Assembly: GCF_002198115.1 (NCBI RefSeq)
Contig: NZ_NGNR01000001.1
Location: 1,041,197 to 1,105,196, forward strand
Reading direction: 5' to 3'
DNA length: 64,000 nucleotides
Source: Robiginitalea sediminis
Lineage (GTDB): Bacteria > Bacteroidota > Bacteroidia > Flavobacteriales > Flavobacteriaceae
This document shows, piece after piece, positions 43,640-52,920 of the stretch. A program made the position numbers and the translations under genes. The notes beneath the pieces are model-generated. The model saw only the letters and a program-made list of their open reading frames with translations, searched no databases and had not been told where the DNA came from. Within the stretch, counting starts at the first letter, position 1. Each line of letters begins with the position of its first letter.

Positions 43640-44590
43640 ATGAACGATATCAAAAAAGCGGCGCAATTGATCCGGGACGGAAAAGTGGTGGCTTTCCCCA
43701 CGGAAACCGTCTATGGGTTGGGTGCCAATGCCCTGGATCCGATGGCAGTTGCCCGCATTTTTGAGCTTAAGGAGCGTCCTGCTTTCGATCCGTTGATTGT
43801 CCACGTTTCAGACCTGGAACAGCTTTACGGGCTTACTCCGGACAGGGACCCGCGAATTGCCCTCCTGGCGGAGGCCTTCTGGCCGGGGCCCCTTACCCTG
43901 GTCCTTGAAAAAACCAGCCATGTTCCGGATATAGTCACATCGGGCCTGCCAACGGTGGGCTTGAGGATGCCGGACCACCCGGTTGCCCAGGAACTGATCC
44001 GTAGGGCCGGTTGCCCCATTGCCGCGCCCAGCGCCAACAAGTTCGGCCGAATTAGCCCAACCGAAGCCTGGCATGTGAGTAAGAACCTGCCGGAGGCCGA
44101 TTATGTTCTGGATGGCGGGCCTACCCGGGTGGGTATCGAATCGACCATTATAGGGTTGCGGCCAGACGGCTTTGTAATTCTGAGGCCCGGGGGAATTACC
44201 CGGGAAGACCTGCTTGGAATCATCCCGGAGTCCTCCGAAGCACCTGCCCCGGGTAGCCCCGAAGCACCGGGGATGCTGGCCTCCCATTACAGCCCTGCCA
44301 AACCTTTTTATCTTTACTCGGAGGCACTTGCAGGCCGGATAGACCCCTCCCGGGCGGGTTACATCCGCTACAGTGGAGAAATACCCCTGTCCTTTGCCCG
44401 TGTCATTACGCCCACACAGACCGCAGACCTGCGGGAATACGCCACCCGGATCTTCGGAGCCATGCATGAGCTGGAAGCATCGGATGTGGACGTTTTGGTT
44501 GCGCAACCGGTCCCGGAAAACGGAATCGGGATTGCCATTATGGACCGCCTGCGCAAAGCTGCCCACGATTGGGAAGCCGGAGCAGTATAA
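43640..44590 (+). CDS. L-threonylcarbamoyladenylate synthase (Sua5/YwlC type)
   Basis: 316 residues from ATG 43640. The YrdC domain (about 1-195) shows VVAFPTETVYGLGANAL, KERPAFDPLIVHV and CPIAAPSANKFGRISPT; a linker leads to the smaller Sua5 C-terminal domain (about 215-316). It makes threonylcarbamoyl-AMP for the t6A37 modification of tRNA. It lies just after a tRNA gene, but its terminator separates them. Confidence 0.94.
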   Translation: MNDIKKAAQLIRDGKVVAFPTETVYGLGANALDPMAVARIFELKERPAFDPLIVHVSDLEQLYGLTPDRDPRIALLAEAFWPGPLTLVLEKTSHVPDIVTSGLPTVGLRMPDHPVAQELIRRAGCPIAAPSANKFGRISPTEAWHVSKNLPEADYVLDGGPTRVGIESTIIGLRPDGFVILRPGGITREDLLGIIPESSEAPAPGSPEAPGMLASHYSPAKPFYLYSEALAGRIDPSRAGYIRYSGEIPLSFARVITPTQTADLREYATRIFGAMHELEASDVDVLVAQPVPENGIGIAIMDRLRKAAHDWEAGAV

Positions 44591-44634
44591 TCCGCGGCCT
44601 TATTTGTACCTTCAACCCATAAACTTTTTCGGCC

Positions 44635-45498
44635 ATGTTCCGATACCTCCTGACTACCTTGATGGTCCTATCCCTATCCGCTTCACTGTTTGCACAGGAA
44701 ACGGTTACCCTCACTTTTGCATACCGGCCCGAGTCCGTCTATACTATGGAAATGACGAACCGGATATTAGGCACCATGGATGTGGAGGTGCCGGATTCCC
44801 TGCGGCAGGCCCTGGGCGGGAACCTCGACGGATTCCCTATGGAAATGGAAATGGTAAACCACATTCCCTCTACCATGACCACGGGTAAAAGGACCCCCAA
44901 GGGCACATTTCCGGTGCATCTGGCCTATGGTGAAATCCGCTCCTCCTCCGCGATGAACGGGGAAGCCATGGAAAGTGAGGAAAATCCCCTCTCCGGGATT
45001 TCGGTTTACGGCATCTTCACCAATGGCCGGTCTTTTACCCTGGATTCCCTTTCGGTGGACCAGCCCAACCCCATACTGGAACAGACCATGAAAGGTATCC
45101 TGGACCAGATGGAACGCTTCATGGTAATGCCACAGAAGCCCATTGCAGTGGGAGAGGATTTCACGGCCGAAGTGCCCATGGAGTTCCCCATGGCCGGGAT
45201 GCAACCCATCGAAATGAAAATCCGGATGACCTACACCCTTACAGCGCTTCGCGATGGACGGGCGTACTTCGATTTGGATCAGCGTTTGGAGGCCCTAACC
45301 AGCCAGCAGCAGTTCCGGATGCGCGTGGAAGGGGTCGGGACCGGAACGGGCGTTTTCCAGGTAAAGAAAGGCTATTGGGAATCCATTCGCTCCCAGATCC
45401 CCATGGAAGTCGAAATCCTGATGGAGGGGGGCATCCGGTTTATTTCCCAAATGGAAACACAATCTACGGTAGTCACAACCCTGAAACCGGCCCAATAA
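44635..45498 (+). CDS. Secreted protein, DUF6263-like
   Basis: 287 residues with a Sec signal peptide (cleavage after LFAQ, about residue 21). The mature part is beta-rich and Met-rich (MEMEMVNHIPSTMTTGKRTPKG, GMQPIEMKIRMTYTL), resembling DUF6263 proteins of Bacteroidota. The function is unknown; the location is periplasm or surface. It is followed at once by a strong terminator. Confidence 0.75.
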   Translation: MFRYLLTTLMVLSLSASLFAQETVTLTFAYRPESVYTMEMTNRILGTMDVEVPDSLRQALGGNLDGFPMEMEMVNHIPSTMTTGKRTPKGTFPVHLAYGEIRSSSAMNGEAMESEENPLSGISVYGIFTNGRSFTLDSLSVDQPNPILEQTMKGILDQMERFMVMPQKPIAVGEDFTAEVPMEFPMAGMQPIEMKIRMTYTLTALRDGRAYFDLDQRLEALTSQQQFRMRVEGVGTGTGVFQVKKGYWESIRSQIPMEVEILMEGGIRFISQMETQSTVVTTLKPAQ

Positions 45499-45528
45499 AA
45501 AAGCCCCCAGCATTCCGGGGGCTTTTTT
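45497..45528. terminator. Bidirectional intrinsic terminator
   Basis: AAAAAAGCCCCC/GGGGGCTTTTTT stem (45497-45508/45517-45528), symmetric A and T tracts, so it can stop transcripts from both sides. Confidence 0.9.
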
Positions 45529-45565
45529 AGCTTCAGATTCGATCGATTCGAAGAAAAAAATCAGT

Positions 45566-45694
45566 TTAAAACACCCCGAGGGCAGCCAGAAGCAGGCACA
45601 CAACCACGGCTCCCAGCACGAGGATTAGCAGGAGGACCATAACGCTCAGAAAACCGTTGAGCAGACGGGTCCCCATAGAAAGTGAACGTTCCAT
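45566..45694 (-). CDS. 42-residue hydrophobic membrane peptide
   Basis: A short open frame starting ATG and ending TAA codes for 42 residues: a polar N-terminus (MERSLSMGTRLLNG) and one long helix of Leu/Val/Ile/Ala. It is on the minus strand between two terminators (45497-45528 and 45841-45860), so it would be a separate transcript. No family is recognised, and a chance frame cannot be excluded at this length; helix hydrophobicity and the clean flanks support it. Confidence 0.45.
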   Translation of the reverse strand: MERSLSMGTRLLNGFLSVMVLLLILVLGAVVVCLLLAALGVF

Positions 45695-45840
45695 TTTCAA
45701 TAGTATTTAGCACAAGATACTAAAAACCAGGTACAAGCGATTCGATATTCGACCAAAGGACCCCTGGGTGCCGAACTCTTCGATTAACGGGTCGGCTTCC
45801 CCGATAAGGCGTGGTAGCGTTCGAATTAAGACAAAAAAAA

Positions 45841-45860
45841 ACTCCGGCATTTGCCGGAGT
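45841..45860 (-). terminator. Terminator of the T9SS secreted-protein gene
   Basis: Perfect 9-bp stem ACTCCGGCA/TGCCGGAGT with a two-base loop; on the minus strand it runs into nine T, 22 nt after the stop codon. Confidence 0.9.
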
Positions 45861-45881
45861 CCTTTTTGTATAATGCAGGGG

Positions 45882-48437
45882 TTATTTCTTGACCACAGGG
45901 ACAGAGAAGGTGTGGACCCCATCTGTAAGGGTGAGGTAATAAATCCCTTCCTGGCTTTGCTCCAGACCCTTCAGGTAAAGTGAAGAGGTGTCTGACGCAC
46001 TGGCGTTTTCCTTCACACCGTAGTCTACAATCTGACCGTTGGGTGCCATAAGCTGGTAGGCATAGGTAGACTGCAGGGGTACCGGGAGTTTCACCGTGAC
46101 TTGCCCATCCGGAACCGGGTTGGGGTAAACCACGACCTTGGCCAGGTCCACAACCGTTTTGCCGGAATTGCTTCCCGACCCTACGGAGAAACTAACACTA
46201 CGGCTTGCCAACTGAGTACCACTGGCATTGCCCCCGGAGTAGAAGGTGGCTGTCAGGGTATAATTCCCATCGGGCAAGTTAGTAGGGGCATAATCGCCAT
46301 TCACATCCCCAAAGGCCGAATAAGGCGCTACACTTTCGATACGGTTGGAATTCAAGGCGCCGGATAGCTGGATGCGAACAGATGCTACACCGGCCACTGT
46401 GGTGGTTGCCTGGAAGTTCCTGGCCTCCCCGAACTGGATGTTAATGCCAGGCTCGACGGAGCGTACTACCTGGTCTGTGTTGGCGTTGATCAGGTTGAGG
46501 GTGACGTTATTGGCCGGGGGAGGTGTTCCATCTCCTCCGCCATCACCAGACCCGCCACCGCTTCCGGCAGAACCGCCTACGGTAATATTTACGGTGCTCT
46601 CGCCTTGGTTGCCGTTATTATCGGTTACCACTGCGCGTATAGTGTATGCTCCATTCTCTATATTCCTGATTACATGGGGCGTGTATCCGGAACCATCGGT
46701 ATCGACCAGGGCCCCATTGACGAATATCTGGTGTCTGACCACACTGCCGTCGGAATCACTGGCTGCCAACTCGATGCGGACATCATTGCCGGCATTGAAG
46801 TTCTCACCATCTGCCGGGTTTGTAATGGCAACCACTGGGTCACCACTTCCACCTCCGGTGTCGCCTCCTCCGGTGTCGCCTCCGCCGGTGTCACCACCGC
46901 CAGTATCTCCGCCACCTGTATCACCGCCGCTGCCGCCAACTGTGATGGTTACGGTAGCTTCCGCAGTCGCGCCGTTGTTGTCTGTAACCAGCGCCCTGAT
47001 GGCATAGGTTCCGGCTGCGATGTTTTCAATAACATGGGGTGTGTAGTTGGGTCCGTCCAAATCGACCCGGCTGCCGTTTACAAAAATCCGGTGCTGGGCA
47101 ATGCTCCCATCTGAATCGGCAGCATCCAGTTCTACTCTCACATTGCTTCCAACCGCTACATTTTGACCATCGGAAGGGCTGGTAATACTTACACTGGGAG
47201 GGGTGTTGGAGCCATCGTTGCCCCCTCCGGTATCACCCCCTCCGGTATCACCCCCGCCAGTGTCTCCACCGCCAGTGTCTCCACCCCCGGTATCTCCACC
47301 GCCGGTATCGCCACCACCAGTGTCTCCACCTCCGGAGCCTCCGGCAGTGATGTTCACTGTAGCTTCTGCTGTAGCCCCGTTATTATCCACAACCACAGCC
47401 CTAATAGTATACGCTCCTGCAGTTATGTTTTCGATAACATGTGGGGTATAGGTTGATCCATCCAGATCCACCCGGGTGCCATTGACGAAAATCCTGTGTT
47501 GGGCAATGGTGCCATCGGAATCACTAGCGTTCAGGTCGATACGAACGTTGCTGCCTGCAGCTACATTCTGCCCATCTGCCGGACTTGTTATACTAACGGA
47601 AGGGGGGGTATTCGGGCCGTCGTTGCCGCCGGAACCTCCACCGCCGGTATCACCGCCTCCGGTGCCACCTCCGCCGGTATCACCACCTCCGGTGCCTCCA
47701 CCGCCGGTATCTCCGCCGCCGGTATCACCGCCTCCGCCTCCGTCTGGGGGTGGGTTGTTGGTACCGCCACAACGGGTTTCAGCAAGGTTGTTACTACGTG
47801 CTGCGTTATCGCTCCACTGGCTTTCCTTATACATCACGATTTTATCGATCTGGTGTCCCCGTGAACGGGCAGAAAGTTGGATGGTGTAATTTCCGGCGCT
47901 GTTAAATCGGGCATAAATGTTGTGCCCATTGAAGTCGCTGGTCCGGGTAGACCAGGTCCAACTGGTGGTTCCGCTAAGGAAAACCTTAAACCAGCCACCA
48001 GCTCCCGCTCCATTCGGGTTCGGGGTTTTTCCAGAACCTTTGGGGTAGAGAATACTGCTACCGTTCTGCGCAAAAAAATCTGCGGCATCCGGAATTCGCA
48101 GCCAGGTATCATTGTGCTCTGTAGAGACGTCGCCGATTCCTACGCGGCTTCTCCAAGTGAAACGATAGGTCCCGGGGGAGTTTATGCGCACCGTATAATT
48201 GATGACACCATTCCCGGGGTTATTGAAATAATCCGATCCGTTCCATACGATGTAACCGCTTCCTGTAAAACCGGAAGCGGAGCTCTGCCGCTGCCAGGAA
48301 CCGCTGAGGTTCCCGGACTCGGCCTGAATGACTACAATGCCATTTTCCTCTTCGAAGGTTGCACCGTTACACTGGGCGCGTCCCTGGAGGGAAAATAACA
48401 AGGTTAGTGCAAGCAAAAGGGTAATTTTCACTTTCAT
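45882..48437 (-). CDS. T9SS-secreted modular protein with Ig-like domains and Gly-Asp linkers
   Basis: 851 residues. Order: signal peptide (about 1-21); an N-terminal CBM-like beta-sandwich (about 22-220, with SGYIVWNGSDYF and DTWLRIPDA); three Ig-like domains, each with PSVSITSPADGQN- and TYTPHVIENI-type sequences; a fourth beta-domain; and a C-terminal T9SS sorting domain (VVYPNPVPDGQVTVKLPV to PVVKK). Linkers between domains are GGGDT repeats. It is exported through the Por system and probably binds polysaccharide at the cell surface; no catalytic domain is visible. Confidence 0.9.
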   Translation of the reverse strand: MKVKITLLLALTLLFSLQGRAQCNGATFEEENGIVVIQAESGNLSGSWQRQSSASGFTGSGYIVWNGSDYFNNPGNGVINYTVRINSPGTYRFTWRSRVGIGDVSTEHNDTWLRIPDAADFFAQNGSSILYPKGSGKTPNPNGAGAGGWFKVFLSGTTSWTWSTRTSDFNGHNIYARFNSAGNYTIQLSARSRGHQIDKIVMYKESQWSDNAARSNNLAETRCGGTNNPPPDGGGGGDTGGGDTGGGGTGGGDTGGGGTGGGDTGGGGSGGNDGPNTPPSVSITSPADGQNVAAGSNVRIDLNASDSDGTIAQHRIFVNGTRVDLDGSTYTPHVIENITAGAYTIRAVVVDNNGATAEATVNITAGGSGGGDTGGGDTGGGDTGGGDTGGGDTGGGDTGGGDTGGGNDGSNTPPSVSITSPSDGQNVAVGSNVRVELDAADSDGSIAQHRIFVNGSRVDLDGPNYTPHVIENIAAGTYAIRALVTDNNGATAEATVTITVGGSGGDTGGGDTGGGDTGGGDTGGGDTGGGSGDPVVAITNPADGENFNAGNDVRIELAASDSDGSVVRHQIFVNGALVDTDGSGYTPHVIRNIENGAYTIRAVVTDNNGNQGESTVNITVGGSAGSGGGSGDGGGDGTPPPANNVTLNLINANTDQVVRSVEPGINIQFGEARNFQATTTVAGVASVRIQLSGALNSNRIESVAPYSAFGDVNGDYAPTNLPDGNYTLTATFYSGGNASGTQLASRSVSFSVGSGSNSGKTVVDLAKVVVYPNPVPDGQVTVKLPVPLQSTYAYQLMAPNGQIVDYGVKENASASDTSSLYLKGLEQSQEGIYYLTLTDGVHTFSVPVVKK
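46846..47750 (-). repeat. Three GGGDT-coding minisatellite blocks
   Basis: Within the secreted-protein gene, units of 15 bp coding Gly-Gly-Gly-Asp-Thr occur at about 46846-46934 (five copies), 47219-47340 (seven copies) and 47626-47750 (mixed GGGDT/GGGGT). Copies differ mainly at third positions, so recombination between blocks could alter domain number. Confidence 0.85.
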
Positions 48438-48744
48438 TTAAAATAGTGTTAGTGGGGTTCAAAGAATTGATTGTATGTACTAAACTCATTAGTTCAAACA
48501 TCAGTGGGGTATTCTAATGTCGACTATTTAAATGCGTGTTCGGGGGGAACGATATGGAAACGCATTTGGAGGTATATACGACCAAAAGTGCGTTTTTGTC
48601 TACGAACAGCAAAAAAAAGGAATAAACTCTGGAAAAACAAATGGTCTTCCCGAAATAATGAATTGATAATAAAAGTTTTACCCTCCGATTACGAAAGGAT
48701 GGCCGTATGCCCTACAAAAAGCTGTAAGAACGGCCTTGGCGTCT
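48438..48744. other. 307-bp intergenic region
   Basis: AT-richer than its surroundings. It should hold the promoter of the T9SS secreted-protein gene, but I see no convincing -33/-7 pair. GTTCAAA occurs twice (about 48457 and 48492), and AAACGCA (48558 region) is mirrored by TGCGTTT 30 bp later. No gene is evident. Confidence 0.5.
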
Positions 48745-50094
48745 TTAGGATTTTCCGGACAGCCGCTTGCCCAGTTCTTCGAGGGACACCCCTTTGGTCT
48801 CCGGCATCCGGAATACCACCCAGAGCAATTGCAGGACCATCATGGTGGAAAAGAAGGCAAAAATAGGCCAGGGGTTCTCCCCGAATATCCCTTTCTCGGC
48901 ATCCAGGAATATGGGTGTTACCAGAGTAATCAGGGCCGCGAACACCCAATGGGTCCCGGTGCCCCAGGATTGCCCGTATGCCCTTACTTTGTTGGGGAAG
49001 ATTTCCGAGATAAAGACCCAGATCACAGCGCCCTGCCCCACGGCATGGGACGCGATAAAAACCAAGACGAATACCAGCAGGAGTGTTGACCCTGCCCCGC
49101 TGTAGAAACACCAGCCCACCATCGCCAGGCTGATAATATATCCTACCGAGCCTACCAGCATGAGTTGACGGCGGCCCAGCTGGTCAATAAGCCGTACCCC
49201 TACCAGGGTAAAGACCAGATTGATGATCCCGATGGAGATCGAATTAAACAGGGATTCACTGGAGGCCAGGCCTGCCCGCTCCAGGATTTCCGGGGCGTAG
49301 TACAGCACGAAATTGATTCCGCTAAGCTGGTTGAAAAACGCAATCAGAAATGCGAGTGTCAGGGGTTTTCGGAAGGTTTTGGAAAATAATCGCACCTGAC
49401 CAGGGTCCTTCCCTGCCGCCTGTTGTACCTCCAGAACTTCCTTCTGTGCAGCTTCTTCGCTGAAGCCAATATGGCGCAGGATACGAAGGGATTCCTCGAT
49501 GTTCCCCTTAGTAGCCAGGATCCACCTGGGGCTATTGGGGATTTTCAATACCATAAGGGTGTAGATCGCTGCAGGTATGGCCTCCACCCCCAGCATCCAA
49601 CGCCAGTCATTGGCTCCTCCAACCCCTTTCAGGAGGTAGTTGGAGATAAAGGCTATGAAAATCCCGAAGACGATATTAAACTGGTACATGGCGGTAAGCC
49701 TGCCCCGGTTTTCCGAAGAGGAGATCTCAGAGATATAGATAGGGGCAGCAACCGATGATGCCCCCACGCCCAGCCCGCCTATGAAACGGAAAAAGGAAAA
49801 GATATAGGGGCCGGAAGCAAGCGCAGAGCCCACAGCGGAAACGGTATAGAGGACCCCTATCCAGAAAAGTGTTTTTTTCCTACCCAGGATGTTGGATGGA
49901 ATCCCGCCAAAAATAGAACCGATTACCGTGCCCCAAAGGGCCATGGACATGATAAAGGTGCCGTGGAACCAGGGGCTGGTATTCCAGAGTTCCTTAATAG
50001 GGAGGTTGGCGCCGCTGATCACCACAGTGTCGAACCCGAACAGGAAACCGGCCAATGCGGCCGTTAGGGAAATGCGGAGGATTTTGGATTGCAT
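48745..50094 (-). CDS. Sugar porter family MFS transporter
   Basis: 449 residues, twelve transmembrane helices. Sugar-porter landmarks: GFLFGFDTVVISG (helix 1), NILGRKK, ENRGRLTAMYQ, IPNSPRW, FFNQLSGINFVLYYAPEI (helix 7), DQLGRRQLM and MPETKGVSLEEL. It resembles XylE/GLUT-type proton symporters. The substrate is uncertain; no sugar genes flank it directly. TATGTTTA (50129-50122, minus) is a plausible -7 element 28 nt upstream. Confidence 0.93.
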   Translation of the reverse strand: MQSKILRISLTAALAGFLFGFDTVVISGANLPIKELWNTSPWFHGTFIMSMALWGTVIGSIFGGIPSNILGRKKTLFWIGVLYTVSAVGSALASGPYIFSFFRFIGGLGVGASSVAAPIYISEISSSENRGRLTAMYQFNIVFGIFIAFISNYLLKGVGGANDWRWMLGVEAIPAAIYTLMVLKIPNSPRWILATKGNIEESLRILRHIGFSEEAAQKEVLEVQQAAGKDPGQVRLFSKTFRKPLTLAFLIAFFNQLSGINFVLYYAPEILERAGLASSESLFNSISIGIINLVFTLVGVRLIDQLGRRQLMLVGSVGYIISLAMVGWCFYSGAGSTLLLVFVLVFIASHAVGQGAVIWVFISEIFPNKVRAYGQSWGTGTHWVFAALITLVTPIFLDAEKGIFGENPWPIFAFFSTMMVLQLLWVVFRMPETKGVSLEELGKRLSGKS

Positions 50095-50156
50095 GGCCGC
50101 TGAAAGGTTGGTCAGTTGGGATAAACATAAGAAAAAATGACCATTTCAATACGGCC

Positions 50157-50387
50157 TCAGGGATGTTTGGCGATTGCCAGTACGGGTAAAAGGGTATCGC
50201 GGTTTCTGGCCTTCCTATCCGGAGTGTCTCCTGGGATTGGGGTGCGCAGGCCAGCCGTATCAGGGAAGGACCTTTCAGGATAAGATTCCCGCCCGCGGGT
50301 GCCAGGCCTCCCGGAGTTATCCAGGCAGCCGGTCAGCATCAAGAGGAAACTGGCCAGGCAAAGGGCAAGGCAGGTAGGAGGTGTCAT
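50157..50387 (-). CDS. Small lipoprotein, unknown function
   Basis: 76 residues: a lipoprotein signal ending LMLTGC (Cys21), then a disordered, Arg/Pro/Gly-rich tail of 55 residues with no recognisable fold. It begins 12 bp after waaA on the same strand, suggesting co-transcription. The third-position pattern is not distinctive, so the lipobox is the main support. Confidence 0.55.
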   Translation of the reverse strand: MTPPTCLALCLASFLLMLTGCLDNSGRPGTRGRESYPERSFPDTAGLRTPIPGDTPDRKARNRDTLLPVLAIAKHP

Positions 50388-50399
50388 AGCAAAGGGGCT

Positions 50400-51638
50400 C
50401 TATACTAACGTACGGACCCCCTGGGTAATCTGGATGCTGGCACCTGTGTTTTCTTCCACATATCGGCGGTTGATGGCCCCGATTCTTTGGCGTTCTTCTC
50501 CGTCTTCCAACAGGGGAAGTATGGCCTCCCGAAAGGATTGGGCATCCGATACGGGAAGGATTCCACCCTCCCGGACCAGGTCGCAGGCTTCCCGGAATTT
50601 GTCGAACCGGGGTCCTATCAGGATGGGAATCCCGAATACGGCCGGTTCCAGGGTATTGTGCAGGCCTGTCCTAAACCCGCCCCCAACATAGGCTACGGCA
50701 GCGTAGTCATAGACCTTGGTGAGCAGCCCTATGGTATCCAGGATCAGGACATCGGCGCGCTCCAGATCCTCCTGGGTAGCGCTGCTGAAGCGAATTGTTT
50801 TTGCCTGAAGTCTGGTTTCCAGGTGCTCTATATGCGATGCGCCCACCTGGTGGGGTGCAACCACGGCGCAAACCCCTTTGGGGAGGTGGTTGTTCAGGAA
50901 GGGGACGATGACTTCCTCGTCCTCTGCCCAGGTACTTCCGGCCACCAGGCAAATGCGGTTGCCCGCAAAGCGGTCCATGAAATCGAGCCGGTTGTCCTGC
51001 CCGGCGATTACCGAAACCCTATCCAAACGCGTGTCCCCGGCAATCCGGGCATCGGGCAACCCTATTCCACTTAGCAAGTCAATAGAGGCTTGGTCCTGTA
51101 CGTAGACCAGCGATACCTTTTTCAGGCTTTTGCGCAACAAACCGCCGTACCATCTGAAGTAGGCCTGATCCGGACGGAACAATGCCGAAAACATGACAAT
51201 GGGGGTTTGGTTCCTACCCAGTTCGCGGAAAAGGTTGGGCCATACCTCGTATTTGACAAACAGGGCGATCTCCGGGCTTACCTTATCGAGGAACCGGCGG
51301 GCATTTCGGGCGGTATCAAGTGGGAGGTAGCATACGGCCACTCCGGGAAGCTTGTCTTTTTTGATTTCATACCCCGAGGGGGAAAAGAAGGTCACGAGGA
51401 ACTGGTGGCCGGGATAGGCTTCCCGGAGGTGTTCCAGCACGGGAAGCCCCTGTTCAAATTCGCCCAGGGAGGCCGTATGCATCCAAATACGGGGTTTGCC
51501 GGGTTCCAAGTATGTTTCCAGGTAGTGCCAGACCTGCTTCCGGCCATTCAGGAAGGACCGGAGCTTAGGCTTGAACAGGGCAAGGACAGGAAGCAGCAGG
51601 CCTGCGATCCGGACCAGCAGATCATAGAGGAAATACAC
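50400..51638 (-). CDS. waaA: 3-deoxy-D-manno-octulosonic acid (Kdo) transferase
   Basis: 412 residues, GTG start at 51638. GT30-family landmarks: IWMHTASLGEFEQGLPVLEHL, LVTFFSPSGYE, VAGSTWAEDEEVIVPF (hinge) and AYVGGGFRTGLHNTLEPAVFG with its C-terminal donor-site Glu. An N-terminal membrane anchor is present. It attaches Kdo to lipid A precursors at the inner face of the cytoplasmic membrane. It is divergent from the DegT aminotransferase gene. Confidence 0.95.
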   Translation of the reverse strand: MYFLYDLLVRIAGLLLPVLALFKPKLRSFLNGRKQVWHYLETYLEPGKPRIWMHTASLGEFEQGLPVLEHLREAYPGHQFLVTFFSPSGYEIKKDKLPGVAVCYLPLDTARNARRFLDKVSPEIALFVKYEVWPNLFRELGRNQTPIVMFSALFRPDQAYFRWYGGLLRKSLKKVSLVYVQDQASIDLLSGIGLPDARIAGDTRLDRVSVIAGQDNRLDFMDRFAGNRICLVAGSTWAEDEEVIVPFLNNHLPKGVCAVVAPHQVGASHIEHLETRLQAKTIRFSSATQEDLERADVLILDTIGLLTKVYDYAAVAYVGGGFRTGLHNTLEPAVFGIPILIGPRFDKFREACDLVREGGILPVSDAQSFREAILPLLEDGEERQRIGAINRRYVEENTGASIQITQGVRTLV

Positions 51639-51698
51639 CTGTAGAAGGGTTTTCGGCTAAATTACGGTTCTTTGAGAAATCCGTTGACGAGGGCCCTG

Positions 51699-51706
51699 TA
51701 TTTTTG
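51699..51706 (+). promoter_or_regulatory. -7 element of the aminotransferase gene
   Basis: TATTTTTG matches TAnnTTTG. It lies upstream of ATG 51733 but directly against an in-frame TTG (51712), which supports the ATG start. Confidence 0.45.
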
Positions 51707-51732
51707 TATGTTTGTCTGAGAAACGTCCCTTC

Positions 51733-52893
51733 ATGCGCAAAATTCAGATGGTCGACCTGATTGGCCAGTATGCGGATATCCGGGAGGATGTCCAGGAGGC
51801 CTTCGACCGCATCCTCCAGTCTGCAGCCTTCATCAATGGGCCCGAAGTGGCCGCTTTTCAAAAGGACCTCGAAACGTATCTGGGCGTCAAGCACGTCATA
51901 CCCTGTGCCAACGGCACGGATGCCCTTCAGATCGCTATGATGGGCCTGGGCCTGAAGCCCGGTGATGAGGTCATCACCGCCGATTTTACATTTGCTGCCA
52001 CGGTAGAGGTAATTGGGCTGCTGCAGCTTACCCCTGTGCTGGTCGATGTGGACCCCCACCATTTCAATATCGACCCGGAAGCTATTGAGCGCGCCATTAC
52101 CCCACGAACAAAGGCCATAGTGCCCGTGCACTTGTTTGGCCAATGCGCCGACATGGAACGGATTATGGAGATTGCGCGCAAGCACGACCTCTTTGTTATA
52201 GAAGACAATGCCCAGGCCATTGGCGCGAATTACCAGTTCTCGGATGGGAGTCGTAAAAAGGCCGGCACAATTGGTCATGTTGGGGCGACCTCCTTCTTCC
52301 CCTCCAAAAACCTGGGGGCCTACGGAGACGGTGGCGCCATTTTCACCGACAATGACGACCTGGCCCATACCATTCGCGGGATTGTTAACCACGGGATGTA
52401 CGAGCGCTATTATCACGATGTCATTGGAGTCAATTCCCGGCTGGACTCCCTGCAGGCCGCTGTCTTGCGGGCCAAACTTCCACACCTGGACCGGTACTGC
52501 GACCGGAGGCGTGAGGCAGCCCGGTACTACAGCAGGGCTTTTGAGGGTCATCCGATGCTGACAGTCCCCGAGACGGTGCGTTCCTGTTCGGGTATTTGCG
52601 AAACCTGCGACTGCCATGTGTTCCACCAGTACACCCTCCGCGTAGGGGGAGGCAAGCGGGATGCCCTCGCCCAGCACCTGGGCAGCAATGGGATTCCCTA
52701 TGGCATCTACTACCCTGTACCGCTTCACCGTCAAAAAGCCTATACAGACCCGAGGTTCAGGGAATCGGATTACCCGGTTACCAACCAGTTGTCCGAAGAG
52801 GTACTATCCCTTCCCATGCATACGGAACTGGATAAAGAACAATTGGAATATATCACCAAAACCGTACTGGCCTTCCTCAATGGGGAAGATTGA
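51733..52893 (+). CDS. DegT/DnrJ/EryC1 family PLP aminotransferase
   Basis: 386 residues from ATG 51733. The PLP lysine lies in TSFFPSKNLGAYGDGGA, and IPCANGTDALQIAMMGLGLKPGDEVI and VPVHLFGQCADM are family signatures. Such enzymes transaminate nucleotide-linked keto sugars for surface polysaccharide. Its neighbours are waaA (Kdo transferase) and galE (27 bp downstream), so a role in LPS or capsule sugar synthesis is likely, though the substrate is unknown. Confidence 0.93.
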   Translation: MRKIQMVDLIGQYADIREDVQEAFDRILQSAAFINGPEVAAFQKDLETYLGVKHVIPCANGTDALQIAMMGLGLKPGDEVITADFTFAATVEVIGLLQLTPVLVDVDPHHFNIDPEAIERAITPRTKAIVPVHLFGQCADMERIMEIARKHDLFVIEDNAQAIGANYQFSDGSRKKAGTIGHVGATSFFPSKNLGAYGDGGAIFTDNDDLAHTIRGIVNHGMYERYYHDVIGVNSRLDSLQAAVLRAKLPHLDRYCDRRREAARYYSRAFEGHPMLTVPETVRSCSGICETCDCHVFHQYTLRVGGGKRDALAQHLGSNGIPYGIYYPVPLHRQKAYTDPRFRESDYPVTNQLSEEVLSLPMHTELDKEQLEYITKTVLAFLNGED

Positions 52894-52920
52894 CCGGCGG
52901 CGGTTCTCAACGTTTGATCT

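Noticed and set aside
46846..47750. Regular repeats considered as a CRISPR array
   Set aside because: Units are 15 bp, in frame, without spacers, and encode GGGDT linkers.
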